Counted from the first letter of the stretch, positions 9,016-18,005 are shown. The stretch is 64,000 bases of DNA from Caenibius sp. WL (GCF_019803445.1 NZ_CP081844.1:756501-820500), one strand, 5' to 3'. A program made the numbers and translations. The notes: generated by a model not told the origin, from the sequence alone.

Positions 9016-10617
9016 TCAACCCTGTAGGATCATCTCGGCCGCTTTTTCCGCGATCATGATAATCGCTGCGTTGGGGTCGCCTGTGGTGATGCGCGGCATC
9101 ACCGATCCATCGACGACCCTGAGCCCGGCGATCCCGTGGACCCTGAGCTGATCGTCCACCACGGCGCGATCATCGTGGCCCATACGGCATGATCCCACCG
9201 CTTCGTAATTGACCTCGCAGGTGCTGCGAAAAAATGCGTTGAGTTGAGCGTCGGTGGTGAGGTTCGCTCCGGGCAGGAATTCGCGCCCGCGATAGCGGTC
9301 ATAGGCCGGCTGGGCTAGGATTTCGCGTGCCATTCGCACCCCGCGCCGGAGCACTTCACGGTCGCGTTCGTGGGCCAGGTAATTGGTATCGATCAGCGGT
9401 GCATCGTGGGGATTGGCAGAACGCAAAGTCATTTGTCCCCGGCTTTCCGGACGCGTCAGGATGATCAGGTTGGAAAAACCGTGCTCCTGCGGCAGGTCCA
9501 CGCCGGCGCCGATCAGCATCGGCAGAAAATAGTATTTGAGATCCAGTTCGTTGTGCCCTGGCGCACCCGACCGGAGATAGGCCACGGCATCGGTGCTGTT
9601 ACCCGCCAGCGGCCCGCCGTGCGTGGTGAAATAGCGCAGCGCGGCTATGCCCAGTTTCCAAGGGCTGCTGACCAGCGCGAAATCGGACACAGGCTCGGGG
9701 CAGGTGATCTGTACGCTAGTGCCGATGTGGTCGTGCAGGTTTTGCCCCACGCCCTTGAGATCGATCAGCGGGGTAATGCCCAGCGGCGCCAGTACGTCGG
9801 CATCGCCAATCCCCGACAGCATCAGCAATTGGGCGGACTGGAATGTCCCACCACTGGCAATGACTTCGCGCGCGGCGAAGGCCTGGCGTGTTTCCTGCCC
9901 CTGCCGGAATTCGACGCCGATCGCGCGGCGGCTAATGTCGAACAGGATGCGCGTGACAAAGGCATGTGTTTCGATGTGCAGATTGCCGCGTTTGCAAACG
10001 GGATCGAGATAGGCGACGGCGGTACTGATCCGGCGTCCGCGCTTGATTGTGCGATCGGACGGGCCGAACCCTTCGGGCGCGCTGCCATTGTGATCCTCGC
10101 TATAGGGATAGCCAGCCTCCAGCGCAGCGTCGATCCAGGCCTGCTGCGCTGGGTTGGTGATTTGCGCGCGGGTCACCGCCAGCGGGCCGTCGCCGCCGTG
10201 AAAGGCGTCTTCGCCATGTTCGTTGCCTTCAGCCTGTTTGAAATAGGGCAGGACATCGGCGTAAGCCCATCCGGCGTTGCCTTCTGCGGCCCACAGATCG
10301 TAGATTTCAGGCGCGCCGCGGCTGTAGCACATACCGTTGATCGAACTGCTGCCCCCGAGAACCTTGCCGCGGGCATCGGCCAGAACGCGCAGGTCAAGAT
10401 GTCGCTGCGGTGCGGTTTCATACTGCCATTTGAACTTGCTTCCCAGCAGCATCGGGAAGAACCCGGCGGGCATGTGGATCATCGGGCTGCTGTCTTTGCC
10501 GCCCGCCTCGAGCAGGAGCACGCGCAGATCGGGCCTTGCCGACAGACGGTTGGCCAGAACGCATCCCGCCGAACCGGCTCCAACAATAATATAATCGTAT
10601 TCGCTTGCCGCCCGCAC
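9016..10617 (-). CDS. GMC-family flavoprotein with altered active-site residues
   Basis: 533 aa from a GTG at 10617 (preceded by GGAGAGG); a longer ATG start at 10692 would put the operator inside the gene. The N-terminus EYDYIIVGAGSAGCVLANRL is the FAD-binding signature of glucose-methanol-choline oxidoreductases. KVLGGSSSINGM is the second GMC motif. At the C-terminus the usual catalytic His (YHPxGTCRMG) is replaced by Glu472 in NYEAVGSCRMG, and the partner His/Asn (N in NPN/GNTN) by Asp514 in TTGDPNAAI. FAD binding looks intact, but ordinary alcohol oxidation is doubtful. Regulated by site B. It may be a lyase-like or specialised GMC enzyme. Confidence 0.87.
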   Translation of the reverse strand: MRAASEYDYIIVGAGSAGCVLANRLSARPDLRVLLLEAGGKDSSPMIHMPAGFFPMLLGSKFKWQYETAPQRHLDLRVLADARGKVLGGSSSINGMCYSRGAPEIYDLWAAEGNAGWAYADVLPYFKQAEGNEHGEDAFHGGDGPLAVTRAQITNPAQQAWIDAALEAGYPYSEDHNGSAPEGFGPSDRTIKRGRRISTAVAYLDPVCKRGNLHIETHAFVTRILFDISRRAIGVEFRQGQETRQAFAAREVIASGGTFQSAQLLMLSGIGDADVLAPLGITPLIDLKGVGQNLHDHIGTSVQITCPEPVSDFALVSSPWKLGIAALRYFTTHGGPLAGNSTDAVAYLRSGAPGHNELDLKYYFLPMLIGAGVDLPQEHGFSNLIILTRPESRGQMTLRSANPHDAPLIDTNYLAHERDREVLRRGVRMAREILAQPAYDRYRGREFLPGANLTTDAQLNAFFRSTCEVNYEAVGSCRMGHDDRAVVDDQLRVHGIAGLRVVDGSVMPRITTGDPNAAIIMIAEKAAEMILQG

Positions 10618-10660
10618 TGCACCTCTCCACGCCGTGCGCGTTCGACGGCGCGCAGCTCTA

Positions 10661-10708
10661 TCTAATGATTCATATGTATCATTAGAGTGCAAGGTGTATG
10701 GCTGTCAA
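10661..10708 (-). promoter_or_regulatory. Promoter with regulon operator, site B (GMC gene)
   Basis: On the minus strand TTGACA (10708-10703), 18 bp, TAATGA (10684-10679). The -10 starts a 26-bp palindrome (10661-10686) with 12 of 13 base pairs matched; the centre is CATATG flanked by TAATGATA-type arms. The spacing and the overlap of -10 with the left operator arm are the same as at site A. It lies 44 nt upstream of the GTG start. This is the best-formed copy of the motif. Confidence 0.7.
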
Positions 10709-10745
10709 TTGAGAGGACTACGCGGAGGGAAAGGGCGTCATGAAA

Positions 10746-11402
10746 TCAGCGATGTGCGCGCGCCTTGTCCGATTTGCTCTGCTGCTTCTCTGGTGGTCTC
10801 AGCCCACGGCACAGTTGATCAATCAGCACGTCGCTCAGCCGGGGCCCCGCCAAATCGTGGAATTCGGCAACCAGAGATTCAATCGTTAGGGTGCAGGTCA
10901 GCATCTGCACGACGGCTTCGACATCGGTGCTTTCGTCAATCGCGCCGGTCAGTCGCGCGGCTTCGAGCGGTGCCTTGATCTTGTTGATCACCGGCTCCCA
11001 GTAGGCGAGCATCTGCGCGTTGAATTCGGCGCTGTTGGCCGAGAGCATGGTGCGATTGAACGCCTGTTCCGCCGGAGCGCTGAAAAACACGCGCAGATCA
11101 GCGGCAATTCGGCGAAAATCCTGTTCCCAGTCGCCGGTCAGGTGCACTTCGAAATGCGAGGTATGTTCGGCCAGCGCTTCCCCGATCAGGCTGGCACGGT
11201 CGGGCCAGCGGCGAAAAATCGTCGCGCGCCCAACGCCGGAGCGCTGGGCAACGGCCTGAATTTCAAATTCGATACCCTCTTCACGGATCAGATCGATTAC
11301 CGCATCGGCCACGGCCTTGCGCACACGTTCGGTGCGGCCACCGGGCCGGGCCTTTTTTGCACTTGCTTGCTCGGTCAAACTGTCATTCTCCCACACGCCC
11401 AT
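10746..11402 (-). CDS. TetR/AcrR-family regulator, likely controller of the catabolic regulon
   Basis: 218 aa. The N-terminal TetR HTH is FEIQAVAQRSGVGRATIFRRW (about residues 46-66), followed by an all-helical ligand domain. The Arg/Lys-rich head (KKARPGGRTERVRK) is common in this family. The start may be the in-frame TTG at residue 9, which has a better GGGAG site than the ATG at 11402. It lies directly upstream of the GMC gene, with operator B between them, and 111 nt downstream of the Rid gene. No operator copy was seen in front of tetR itself. Effector unknown. Confidence 0.88.
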   Translation of the reverse strand: MGVWENDSLTEQASAKKARPGGRTERVRKAVADAVIDLIREEGIEFEIQAVAQRSGVGRATIFRRWPDRASLIGEALAEHTSHFEVHLTGDWEQDFRRIAADLRVFFSAPAEQAFNRTMLSANSAEFNAQMLAYWEPVINKIKAPLEAARLTGAIDESTDVEAVVQMLTCTLTIESLVAEFHDLAGPRLSDVLIDQLCRGLRPPEKQQSKSDKARAHR

Positions 11403-11513
11403 GCTGTGCCTCGTCTGCCTACCCGGCCCTAGCTGCAGGGCGGGTGATTGTCATCCTGCGCGCTGCTATGGGCCGTACGGATGATGGCGTGCATGGCACG
11501 ATTGGTTGGTGTG

Positions 11514-11888
11514 TCAGACGGCGCGGGGCGAACGGGCCGTTGCCTTTATCTCCACCAGCGTGTCGGGCGTACCGAGCGCGGCGGCGCCAATGGCGGTCCA
11601 TGTCGGCAGGGCCGTGCCCAGGAATGCGGCCTTGGCCTGCATAAACAGATCCATATGTGCCGGGTAATGGGTGTGAAAGCTGACCAGTTCGACAAGGTCG
11701 TTCGTGCTGCATCCTTCTGCCGCCAGCGCCTTGCCGAGCGTGGCGAAGGCCAGCGCATATTGCTCGGCAGGGTCGGTGGGGGTGCTGCCATCGGAGGTCA
11801 TCCCGATCTGCCCGGCAAAGAAAACCAGTCCCCCCGCGTGAACGGCGTTGGCAAAGCCATAAGTTGCGGCGAGTTCGTCGTGATCCAT
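11514..11888 (-). CDS. Rid-family (YjgF/YER057c) protein lacking the RidA arginine
   Basis: 124 aa, the family length, with the trimer-forming fold pattern VHAGGLVFFAGQIGMT at the N-terminus and TLVEIKATA at the C-terminus. In true RidA enamine/imine deaminases a conserved Arg sits in the PxRS/T motif; here it is W97 in LPTWTAIG, although E113 is kept. It therefore belongs to the Rid4-7-like groups, whose members often sit in catabolic clusters and need not hydrolyse 2-aminoacrylate. It is followed by tetR on the same strand and is divergent from the TBDR at 12308. Confidence 0.82.
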   Translation of the reverse strand: MDHDELAATYGFANAVHAGGLVFFAGQIGMTSDGSTPTDPAEQYALAFATLGKALAAEGCSTNDLVELVSFHTHYPAHMDLFMQAKAAFLGTALPTWTAIGAAALGTPDTLVEIKATARSPRAV

Positions 11889-12207
11889 CCGGGTATCCTT
11901 CCTGTCCGTTTATATGTGCCCGAAAACTGTCCCACATCCACTACCTCAGCGCAATCGTTAAGACCCATTTTGCAAATATTAATGAGCTTAATGGTTCAAT
12001 AATCCTGCAGTCTGTTTGCGCAAGAAAGGTTTCGACTTCCGTGGGTTGCGCGGTTCCGTGGTGGATACCTGAATCTGGCATTATCCTAGTTCCAAAAAAA
12101 TATACGTAAAAACAGTCTAATATAATTCTATGGCTGATATATTTGGCGCACGTGCCGTGTGTTTCAGGATGCGAATCAGGCGACATACTGCCTCTTGCGT
12201 TTTCTAG

Positions 12208-12240
12208 TTGACGCAATCAAAAGAATCATATGTATCGATA
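12208..12240 (+). promoter_or_regulatory. Promoter region with regulon operator, site C (TBDR-FAD oxidase)
   Basis: TTGACG at 12208-12213 followed by a 22-bp element at 12219-12240 centred on CATATG (AAAAGAAT-CATATG-TATCGATA). It matches site B at 17 of 22 positions. Here the element covers the spacer and -10 zone instead of starting at the -10. The rest of the 419-bp divergent gap 11889-12307 is AT-richer than its flanks and holds no gene. Confidence 0.55.
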
Positions 12241-12307
12241 ATAAGAAAAGAGTCCCTGTGTGATCTGGTTGCGCAGGAGGTGAAAACATATCCGGGAGGG
12301 GCCTGTT

Positions 12308-14758
12308 ATGGCAAAACAACAATCCGTCTATCGTGCACTTGGGCGCGTTTCCCAGCTCGCGTTAACCGTCGGCTTGGTACAGATGCTGGTGCCGGCTGCG
12401 GTACTGGCGCAAGACACGCCTGCGGCGTCCGCTGCCAGAACCGATCCCGATGAAATCATCGTAACCGCCCGCAGAAGGGAAGAGTCGGCCCAGAAAGTGC
12501 CTGTGGCGATTACCGCACTCACCGCCGAAATGTTGCAGGAACGGCGTATTGTGGGTGGGCAGGATCTGCAGGGGCAGGTGCCTTCGCTATCGGTATCGGC
12601 CGGGGGACAGAGCCGCGATGTCGAAACGATTGCCATTCGTGGGCAGGGCACGAACTACACGGCCGCGCCGGCGGTGGTGACCTATCTGGCCGAAGTGCCG
12701 CTGGTCGCCGGGCGCGTGGTGACGCTGCAGGGCACGCCGGGGCAATTCCTCGACCTTGCCAATATTCAGGTGTTGCGCGGGCCCCAAGGCACGCTGTTTG
12801 GCCGCAACAGTACGGGCGGTGCGGTTCTGCTTGAACCGAGCCGGCCGACCGACAAGTTTGAAGGATATGTGCAGGTGCAGGCGGGCAATTACCGCGACCG
12901 CGAAGTCGAAGGCGTAATCAACGTGCCGATCAGCGATACATTGAAAATTCGCATGGCGGGACGTTTTGTGGACCGCGAAGGGTTCACCAAAGACGTGCTG
13001 ACCGGCACCGATTACGACAACCGTCACTATTACACTGGGCGTCTGGGGGTGACGTGGACGCCGACGGATCGCATCGAAAACTATTTGATGGTGACCGGAA
13101 CGCGCAGCACCAGCCATGGCGCGGGCTATGTAATCGGGCGGTACAACACCGCGTTGCTTGACGGGGTGCTTGGCTCTGTGGGGGGCTGCGCGGGGCTTGG
13201 TCTTGGCGCCGGATGTTCTGTTGTCACCGATATGATGGCGGCACAGGCAGAAAGGGGACCGCGCAGGGTGGCGCTGGGGCCTAGTCCGCTGCGCAGCAAG
13301 ATATCCGGCTGGAACGTGATCGACCAGCTCAAGGTCGAACTGAACGACACGCTGACCCTGCGCAACATCATCAGCTATGGTGAACTGCGCGCGCTGTCGG
13401 GCTTTGACGGCGATGGTATGCCGCTGGCCATCTACCAGACCGGAATGGGCACCGAGCCCGCCGACAATGTCCGCCAGTTCACAGAGGAATTCCAGCTTCA
13501 GGGTTCGGCCCTGTCGGACAAGTTCCAGTACACCGCCGGGGTCTATTACGAACATACCGGCACGCCGGGCAGTCGCCTCGCGACCAACAAGGGGGCGACG
13601 TTCTTTTCGCCATCGCTGTCAGGCGGGCGGTACACCACCAGCGCGGTGGCGCTCTATGCGCAGGCTGCGCTCGATTTTGGGGCGTTCAGCGATACGCTGG
13701 ACGGGCTCAAGCTGACCGGCGGCTTGCGCTATACTTGGGATCGTTATCGCGGGGCGGGCGGCACGGCGGCGCTGGATGACGCTAGCAACGTGGTGGCCTG
13801 CACCAACGGTGTGATGGTGGTCCCCACGCGGCTCAGCGACTGCGCGTTGCATGCCAGGGGACGCTCTAGCAAGCCGACCTGGACGATTGGGCTCGATTAT
13901 CAGGCGACACCTGATGTTCTGTTCTATGGCAAGATCAGCCGCGGTTACAAAACTGGCGGGATAAACCTGCTGGCGGTGAACGCGCGCAATCTGACGTACA
14001 ATCCCGAATATGTGAAAACCTATGAAGCCGGGGTGAAGTCGAAAGTGCGCTTTGGCGAAGGGGCTAGCCTCACGCTCAACGCGGATGTGTTCAAAACCGA
14101 CTACACCAATATCCAGATTGCCGGGGCAGACTTCAATCCGGTGTCCTATGCAGGCGGGGCGGCGGTGTTCAACGCAGCTTCCGCTCGGATCAAGGGTGTG
14201 GAGCTTGAAGCGGTGCTGCATCTGTCGAGGGCAATCGAACTGTCGGGTAGCTATTCGCACATGTCCTCGCGCTACAAATCGTTCAAGATCGATGTCGATC
14301 CACTGCTGTCACAGCTCGATTGTTCAGGGCATGTCGCAAGCGGCACGATCGATCTGTCGTGCGTACCGATGCCCTATCTGCCGAAGAACCAGTTCAACAT
14401 TGCCGGTCGCTTCACGCTGCCGGTGCCGGAAGAGGTTGGCAAACTCGTCTTCTCTGCCGTCTATGCCTACACCGGCAAGCAGTGGCAGACTGCCACGACC
14501 GTTCCGGAAGAGCTGCCCGAGGCGCAGGCTGGCGGGGGGGAGCCGGGCCTGCTGATGAAGGGGTACGGGGTGCTCAACATGTCACTGAACTGGAGCGATG
14601 TGATGCAATTGCCGGTGGATCTGACGCTGTTCATGACCAATGTCGCGAACAAGACCTACCGCATTTCCAACACCGGAACGTATCTGTCGTTGGGCTCGCA
14701 GGCATCGCTCTATGGCGAACCGCGTATGTATGGCGCCTCGGTGCGCTACAAGTTCTGA
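12308..14758 (+). CDS. TonB-dependent outer-membrane receptor, paralogue of the one at 31705-34335
   Basis: 816 aa. A signal peptide ends near VLAQDTPAA (about residue 36), then DEIIVTARRREESAQKVPVA (TonB-box/plug start). The plug follows with VLRGPQGTLFGRNSTGGAV. The 22-strand barrel ends ...YGASVRYKF with the C-terminal Phe needed for assembly. GGGAGGGG precedes the ATG. It transports an unknown ligand with TonB/ExbBD energy. It forms an operon with the FAD oxidase 20 nt downstream, and the promoter carries operator C. Shared plug signatures with the 31705-34335 receptor (RGQG..Y, PL..G, QG.PG.F.DL) show recent common ancestry. Confidence 0.93.
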   Translation: MAKQQSVYRALGRVSQLALTVGLVQMLVPAAVLAQDTPAASAARTDPDEIIVTARRREESAQKVPVAITALTAEMLQERRIVGGQDLQGQVPSLSVSAGGQSRDVETIAIRGQGTNYTAAPAVVTYLAEVPLVAGRVVTLQGTPGQFLDLANIQVLRGPQGTLFGRNSTGGAVLLEPSRPTDKFEGYVQVQAGNYRDREVEGVINVPISDTLKIRMAGRFVDREGFTKDVLTGTDYDNRHYYTGRLGVTWTPTDRIENYLMVTGTRSTSHGAGYVIGRYNTALLDGVLGSVGGCAGLGLGAGCSVVTDMMAAQAERGPRRVALGPSPLRSKISGWNVIDQLKVELNDTLTLRNIISYGELRALSGFDGDGMPLAIYQTGMGTEPADNVRQFTEEFQLQGSALSDKFQYTAGVYYEHTGTPGSRLATNKGATFFSPSLSGGRYTTSAVALYAQAALDFGAFSDTLDGLKLTGGLRYTWDRYRGAGGTAALDDASNVVACTNGVMVVPTRLSDCALHARGRSSKPTWTIGLDYQATPDVLFYGKISRGYKTGGINLLAVNARNLTYNPEYVKTYEAGVKSKVRFGEGASLTLNADVFKTDYTNIQIAGADFNPVSYAGGAAVFNAASARIKGVELEAVLHLSRAIELSGSYSHMSSRYKSFKIDVDPLLSQLDCSGHVASGTIDLSCVPMPYLPKNQFNIAGRFTLPVPEEVGKLVFSAVYAYTGKQWQTATTVPEELPEAQAGGGEPGLLMKGYGVLNMSLNWSDVMQLPVDLTLFMTNVANKTYRISNTGTYLSLGSQASLYGEPRMYGASVRYKF

Positions 14759-14778
14759 CGGGGGACAAGGAGCGGATC

Positions 14779-16206
14779 ATGCGGGGAAAACAGCGCGCAC
14801 TTCTGGGGGCTGGCGCGCTGCTGGCAGGGACGGCCATCGGGGTGCTTGCACGGCAGAAAACTCCGATAGCGGCAGACCGCAAGAGCCGGGGCAGCTTTGC
14901 CCTCCATAATCGAGGGCTGGTGCCTGTGGGGCAGAGTGGGTGGACCCGGCCCGAAGGAGAGGCGCCGTCCTATCCTGTGCTGGACCAGAGCATCGATGCT
15001 GATGTGGTGGTAGTGGGTGCGGGGCTTGCGGGCAGTTCGCTGGCGCTGCATCTAGCAGAGGCTGGGCTCAGCGTGGCGGTGCTGGAAACCCGCCAGCCGG
15101 GCTGGGGCGCCTCGGGACGCAATGCCGGGCATGTCCTGCCGATCTTCAAGGATATGGCGCTGCTGGACAGCTTCCCTATGGGCGGCAAAGCCTTCCGTGA
15201 GGCATTTCGAGCGCATCACACAATCCCGTTCGATCTGGCGGAAAAGCATGGGATTGATTGCGATGCGGTGCGTTCGGGCTACCTTAATGCGGCGGTGAGC
15301 CGGGGCGAGTTTGAAAAGTTCCGCGATGCCTTTGCCTATCTCGAACGCGATGGGTTCCAGAAAGTATACCTGCTTGGGGCCGCCGATATGCAGGCAGCGA
15401 TGGGGAGCACGTATTACCCGTACGGTGTGATGTTTGAAAACGGCGGGCGGGTGAACCCCTACCTTCTGACCCATGGCATAATCGCGCGTGCGGCGGCGCT
15501 GGGGGCGAAGGTCTATGGCGGAAGCGAGGCGCTCTCGCTCGAGCCGGTCGGCACACGCTGGCGTGTGCGCACCGCGCAGGGGGATGTGCTGGCGGACCGG
15601 GTGGTATTCTGCACCGCGGCCTATCCCACCGACATCGTGCCCGCGTTTGAAACTTGCTTCTATCCGCTCACAGCCTATGCCCTGACCACCAAACCGCTTG
15701 GGGCAGAGGCGGATGCGCTGATCATGCCGGGTGGGGCAACGCTGGCGCAGGTGCCGGTCGATCTCAACCCGCTGGTCAAGGATCGTCATGGCCGGTTGAT
15801 CCTGTCATCGCTGCCATCGGTATCGCACCCGCAGGACGGGGAGGCGCATTTCCGCAACCAGCTTGCATGGATACACACCGTCTGGCCGGAAAGCCGTGCG
15901 ATGGATATCCGACTGGATCAGTACTGGACTGGGCGCGTGGCCATGCGAACCCGCGAATTTCCGGGTGCGTATGATATGGGGGGCGGGGTCTACGGCCTCA
16001 TGCATTTCAACGCCTGGGGCAATGTCATGGCGCCGCTGATGGGCAAATTGCTGGCCGAAGGTTTGGCCAATGACGCGCCCGACACGTTGCCGTTCCCGCT
16101 AGAAAAACCCAGAGCCGTACTCTACCGGCCGCAACAGGAACTCCTTCTGCGCCGAACGCTGCTTCCTGTCGCACGGCTCGGGCAAAAGCTGGGCCTGCTG
16201 CGCTAG
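14779..16206 (+). CDS. FAD-dependent amine/amino-acid oxidase (DAO/OrdL-like) with N-terminal membrane segment
   Basis: 475 aa from the ATG at 14779 (Shine-Dalgarno AAGGAG). Residues 6-24 (RALLGAGALLAGTAIGVLA) form a hydrophobic segment without a twin-arginine, so a membrane anchor or Sec signal is possible. FAD-binding GAGLAGSS is at 80-87, followed by LETRQPGWGASGRNAGHVLP, the substrate-loop signature of the DAO/PuuB (gamma-glutamylputrescine oxidase) branch. The C-terminal YDMGGGVYGLMHFNAWGN is the second flavin contact. It probably oxidises the compound imported by the adjacent TBDR; a C-N bond substrate is the family norm but not proven. Confidence 0.86.
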   Translation: MRGKQRALLGAGALLAGTAIGVLARQKTPIAADRKSRGSFALHNRGLVPVGQSGWTRPEGEAPSYPVLDQSIDADVVVVGAGLAGSSLALHLAEAGLSVAVLETRQPGWGASGRNAGHVLPIFKDMALLDSFPMGGKAFREAFRAHHTIPFDLAEKHGIDCDAVRSGYLNAAVSRGEFEKFRDAFAYLERDGFQKVYLLGAADMQAAMGSTYYPYGVMFENGGRVNPYLLTHGIIARAAALGAKVYGGSEALSLEPVGTRWRVRTAQGDVLADRVVFCTAAYPTDIVPAFETCFYPLTAYALTTKPLGAEADALIMPGGATLAQVPVDLNPLVKDRHGRLILSSLPSVSHPQDGEAHFRNQLAWIHTVWPESRAMDIRLDQYWTGRVAMRTREFPGAYDMGGGVYGLMHFNAWGNVMAPLMGKLLAEGLANDAPDTLPFPLEKPRAVLYRPQQELLLRRTLLPVARLGQKLGLLR

Positions 16207-16231
16207 TTTTTGGGGATGGGGCTCTCCCGGG

Positions 16232-16255
16232 GGCTGTCAAAGCAACTGCACCGAT
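16232..16255 (+). repeat. Solo IS6-family left-end relic
   Basis: GGCTGTCAAAGCAACTGCAC followed by CGAT matches the left terminal sequence of the complete IS6 copies (consensus CTGTCAAAGGGATTGCACCG). It is immediately followed by the true left end of copy A. It is a scar of an earlier insertion or recombination. Confidence 0.5.
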
Positions 16256-17086
16256 GGTTCTATCAGCGGGATTGCACCGAGTGCTTGAATGGGTAGGGCG
16301 GGGCGATGCCCCGTCCTCGCAAACCAGCCAATCCGTTCCGATATTTCCATTCCTCGCCAGAGGTCATCCGGATGGTGGTGATGCTCTACGTGCGCTTTCC
16401 ACTATCGCTGCGGAATGTCGAAGATCTGCTGTTCGAGCGTGGGATCGACCTGTGCCATGAAACCGTGCGGCTGTGGTGGAACCGGTTCGGGCCTTTGTTT
16501 GCTGCTGACATCCGTCGGCAGCGGACCAGCCGGATGCGGGGCTTCCGGCACTGGCGCTGGCACCTCGATGAGATGTACGTCAAATTGAACGGTGAGATGG
16601 TGTACCTATGGCGCGCGGTCGATCACGAGGGAGAGATCCTCGAGAGCTACGTCACGAAGACCCGGGACAAAGCCGCGGCTTTGCGTTTCATGAAGAGGAC
16701 GCTCAAGCGCCACGGGACAGTGGAGACCATCACCACCGACGGGCTTCGTTCCTACAAGGCTGGGATGAAGGACCTCGGCTGCGAACAGAAGCAGGAGGTC
16801 GGCCGCTATGCGAACAACCGGGTGGAGAACAGCCATTTGCCGTTCCGGCGGCGAGAGCGAGCGATGCTGCGATTTCGACAGATGAAGTCATTACAGAAGT
16901 TCGCCTCGGTCCATGCCAACGTTCACAACCATTTCAGCCAGGAGCGTCATCTCGTCGACAGACAGACTTACAAGGCCCGCCGCTCAGCTGCCTTAGCTGA
17001 GTGGCAAACCCTCATGGCCTGATGCTTCCCTCTCAAAGACCGGATTCTGCCGAACGGAGAGCAGTTCGCATCGGACTGACAGCACC
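16256..17086 (+). mobile_element. IS6-family insertion sequence, copy A
   Basis: About 831 bp between GGTTCTATCAGCGGGATTGC (left) and the inverted right end GACTGACAGCACC at 17086. It contains one transposase gene. No 8-bp target duplication is visible (left flank GCACCGAT, right flank CACTGATT), as expected when IS6 elements act by cointegration and recombination. Confidence 0.8.
16306..17022 (+). CDS. IS6-family DDE transposase (copy A)
   Basis: 238 aa, full family length (about 234-240). An N-terminal HTH region (SLRNVEDLLFERGIDLCHETV) is followed by the DDE core: first Asp in WHLDEMYVKLNG, second in ETITTDGLRSYKAG, Glu in NNRVENSHLPFRRRE. These are the three metal-binding residues of the family. 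The gene looks intact. It is similar but not identical to copy B (for example MVYLWRAVDHEGEILESY versus MIYLWRAVDHEGKILESC), so the two are not products of one very recent duplication. Confidence 0.93.
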   Translation: MPRPRKPANPFRYFHSSPEVIRMVVMLYVRFPLSLRNVEDLLFERGIDLCHETVRLWWNRFGPLFAADIRRQRTSRMRGFRHWRWHLDEMYVKLNGEMVYLWRAVDHEGEILESYVTKTRDKAAALRFMKRTLKRHGTVETITTDGLRSYKAGMKDLGCEQKQEVGRYANNRVENSHLPFRRRERAMLRFRQMKSLQKFASVHANVHNHFSQERHLVDRQTYKARRSAALAEWQTLMA

Positions 17087-17164
17087 CACTGATTGGATGA
17101 GTGATGGTTGCGGGGTAGGGCGGGGCGATGTCCCGTCCTCGCAAACCAGCCAATCCGTTCCGGT
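17087..17164 (+). mobile_element. Truncated third IS6 copy (5' fragment)
   Basis: This 78-bp stretch repeats the leader of an IS6 element (GATGGTTGCGGGGTAGGGCG) and the first codons of its transposase (MSRPRKPANPFR, ATG at 17128). It is then cut by the left end of copy B at 17165. The left terminus is also lost at the junction with copy A. Confidence 0.7.
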
Positions 17165-18005
17165 GGTGCTGTCAAAGGGATTGCACCGATTCGCTGAGCG
17201 ATGGTTGCGGGGTAAGGCAGGCTCATGCCCAGACCACGCAAATCGGCCAATCCGTTCCGATACTTCCACTCCTCACCGGAGGTCATCCGGATGGTGGTGA
17301 TGCTCTATGTGAGGTTTCCGCTATCGCTGCGGCATGTCGAGGATCTGCTATTCGAGCGCGGCATCGACCTGTGTCATGAAACCGTGCGGTTGTGGTGGAA
17401 CCGGTTCGGGCCTTTGTTCGCTGCCGATATCCGCAGGCAGCGGACCAGCCGGATGCGGGGCTTCCGGCACTGGCGCTGGCACCTCGATGAGATGTACGTG
17501 AAGCTGAACGGCGAGATGATATATCTCTGGCGGGCCGTCGATCACGAGGGCAAGATCCTCGAGAGTTGCGTCACTAAAACCCGCGATAAAGCCGCAGCTC
17601 TGCGGTTCATGAAGAGGACGCTCAAGCGCCACGCATCAGTGGAGACCATCACCACCGATGGGCTTCGTTCCTACAAGGCTGCGATGCAGGACTTGGGCTG
17701 CGAACAGAAGCAGGAGGTCGGCCGCTATGTGAACAACCGGGTGGAGAACAGCCACCTGCCGTTCCGGCGACGAGAGCGGGCGATGCTGAGGTTTCGACAG
17801 ATGAAGTCGTTACAGAAGTTTGCTTCGGTTCATGCCAACGTTCACAACCATTTCAACCAGGAGCGTCATCTCGTCGACAGAGAGACTTACAAAGCCCGCC
17901 GCTCAGCTGCCTTAGCTGAGTGGCAAAACCTCATGGTCTGAGCACGCGTACTCAAAGACCGGAATCTGCCAAACGGAGAGCAGTTCGCATCGGACTGACA
18001 GCACC
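17165..18005 (+). mobile_element. IS6-family insertion sequence, copy B
   Basis: 841 bp from GGTGCTGTCAAAGGGATTGC to the inverted end TGACAGCACC at 18005. The terminal ten bases are perfect inverted repeats (GGTGCTGTCA). It interrupts the truncated copy at 17087-17164. The right flank (GCCATTTC) does not match the left flank, so there is no target duplication. Confidence 0.85.
17225..17941 (+). CDS. IS6-family DDE transposase (copy B)
   Basis: 238 aa, intact. Same domain order as copy A: HTH (SLRHVEDLLFERGIDLCHETV), then D (WHLDEMYVK), D (ITTDGLRSYK) and E (NNRVENSHLPF). It drives replicative transposition of its own element, and recombination between copies A and B could delete or amplify what lies between. 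Confidence 0.93.
   Translation: MPRPRKSANPFRYFHSSPEVIRMVVMLYVRFPLSLRHVEDLLFERGIDLCHETVRLWWNRFGPLFAADIRRQRTSRMRGFRHWRWHLDEMYVKLNGEMIYLWRAVDHEGKILESCVTKTRDKAAALRFMKRTLKRHASVETITTDGLRSYKAAMQDLGCEQKQEVGRYVNNRVENSHLPFRRRERAMLRFRQMKSLQKFASVHANVHNHFNQERHLVDRETYKARRSAALAEWQNLMV

Noticed and set aside
9370-10665. 431-codon plus-strand frame opposite the GMC gene
   Set aside because: Antisense shadow; GMC flavin motifs on the minus strand are decisive.
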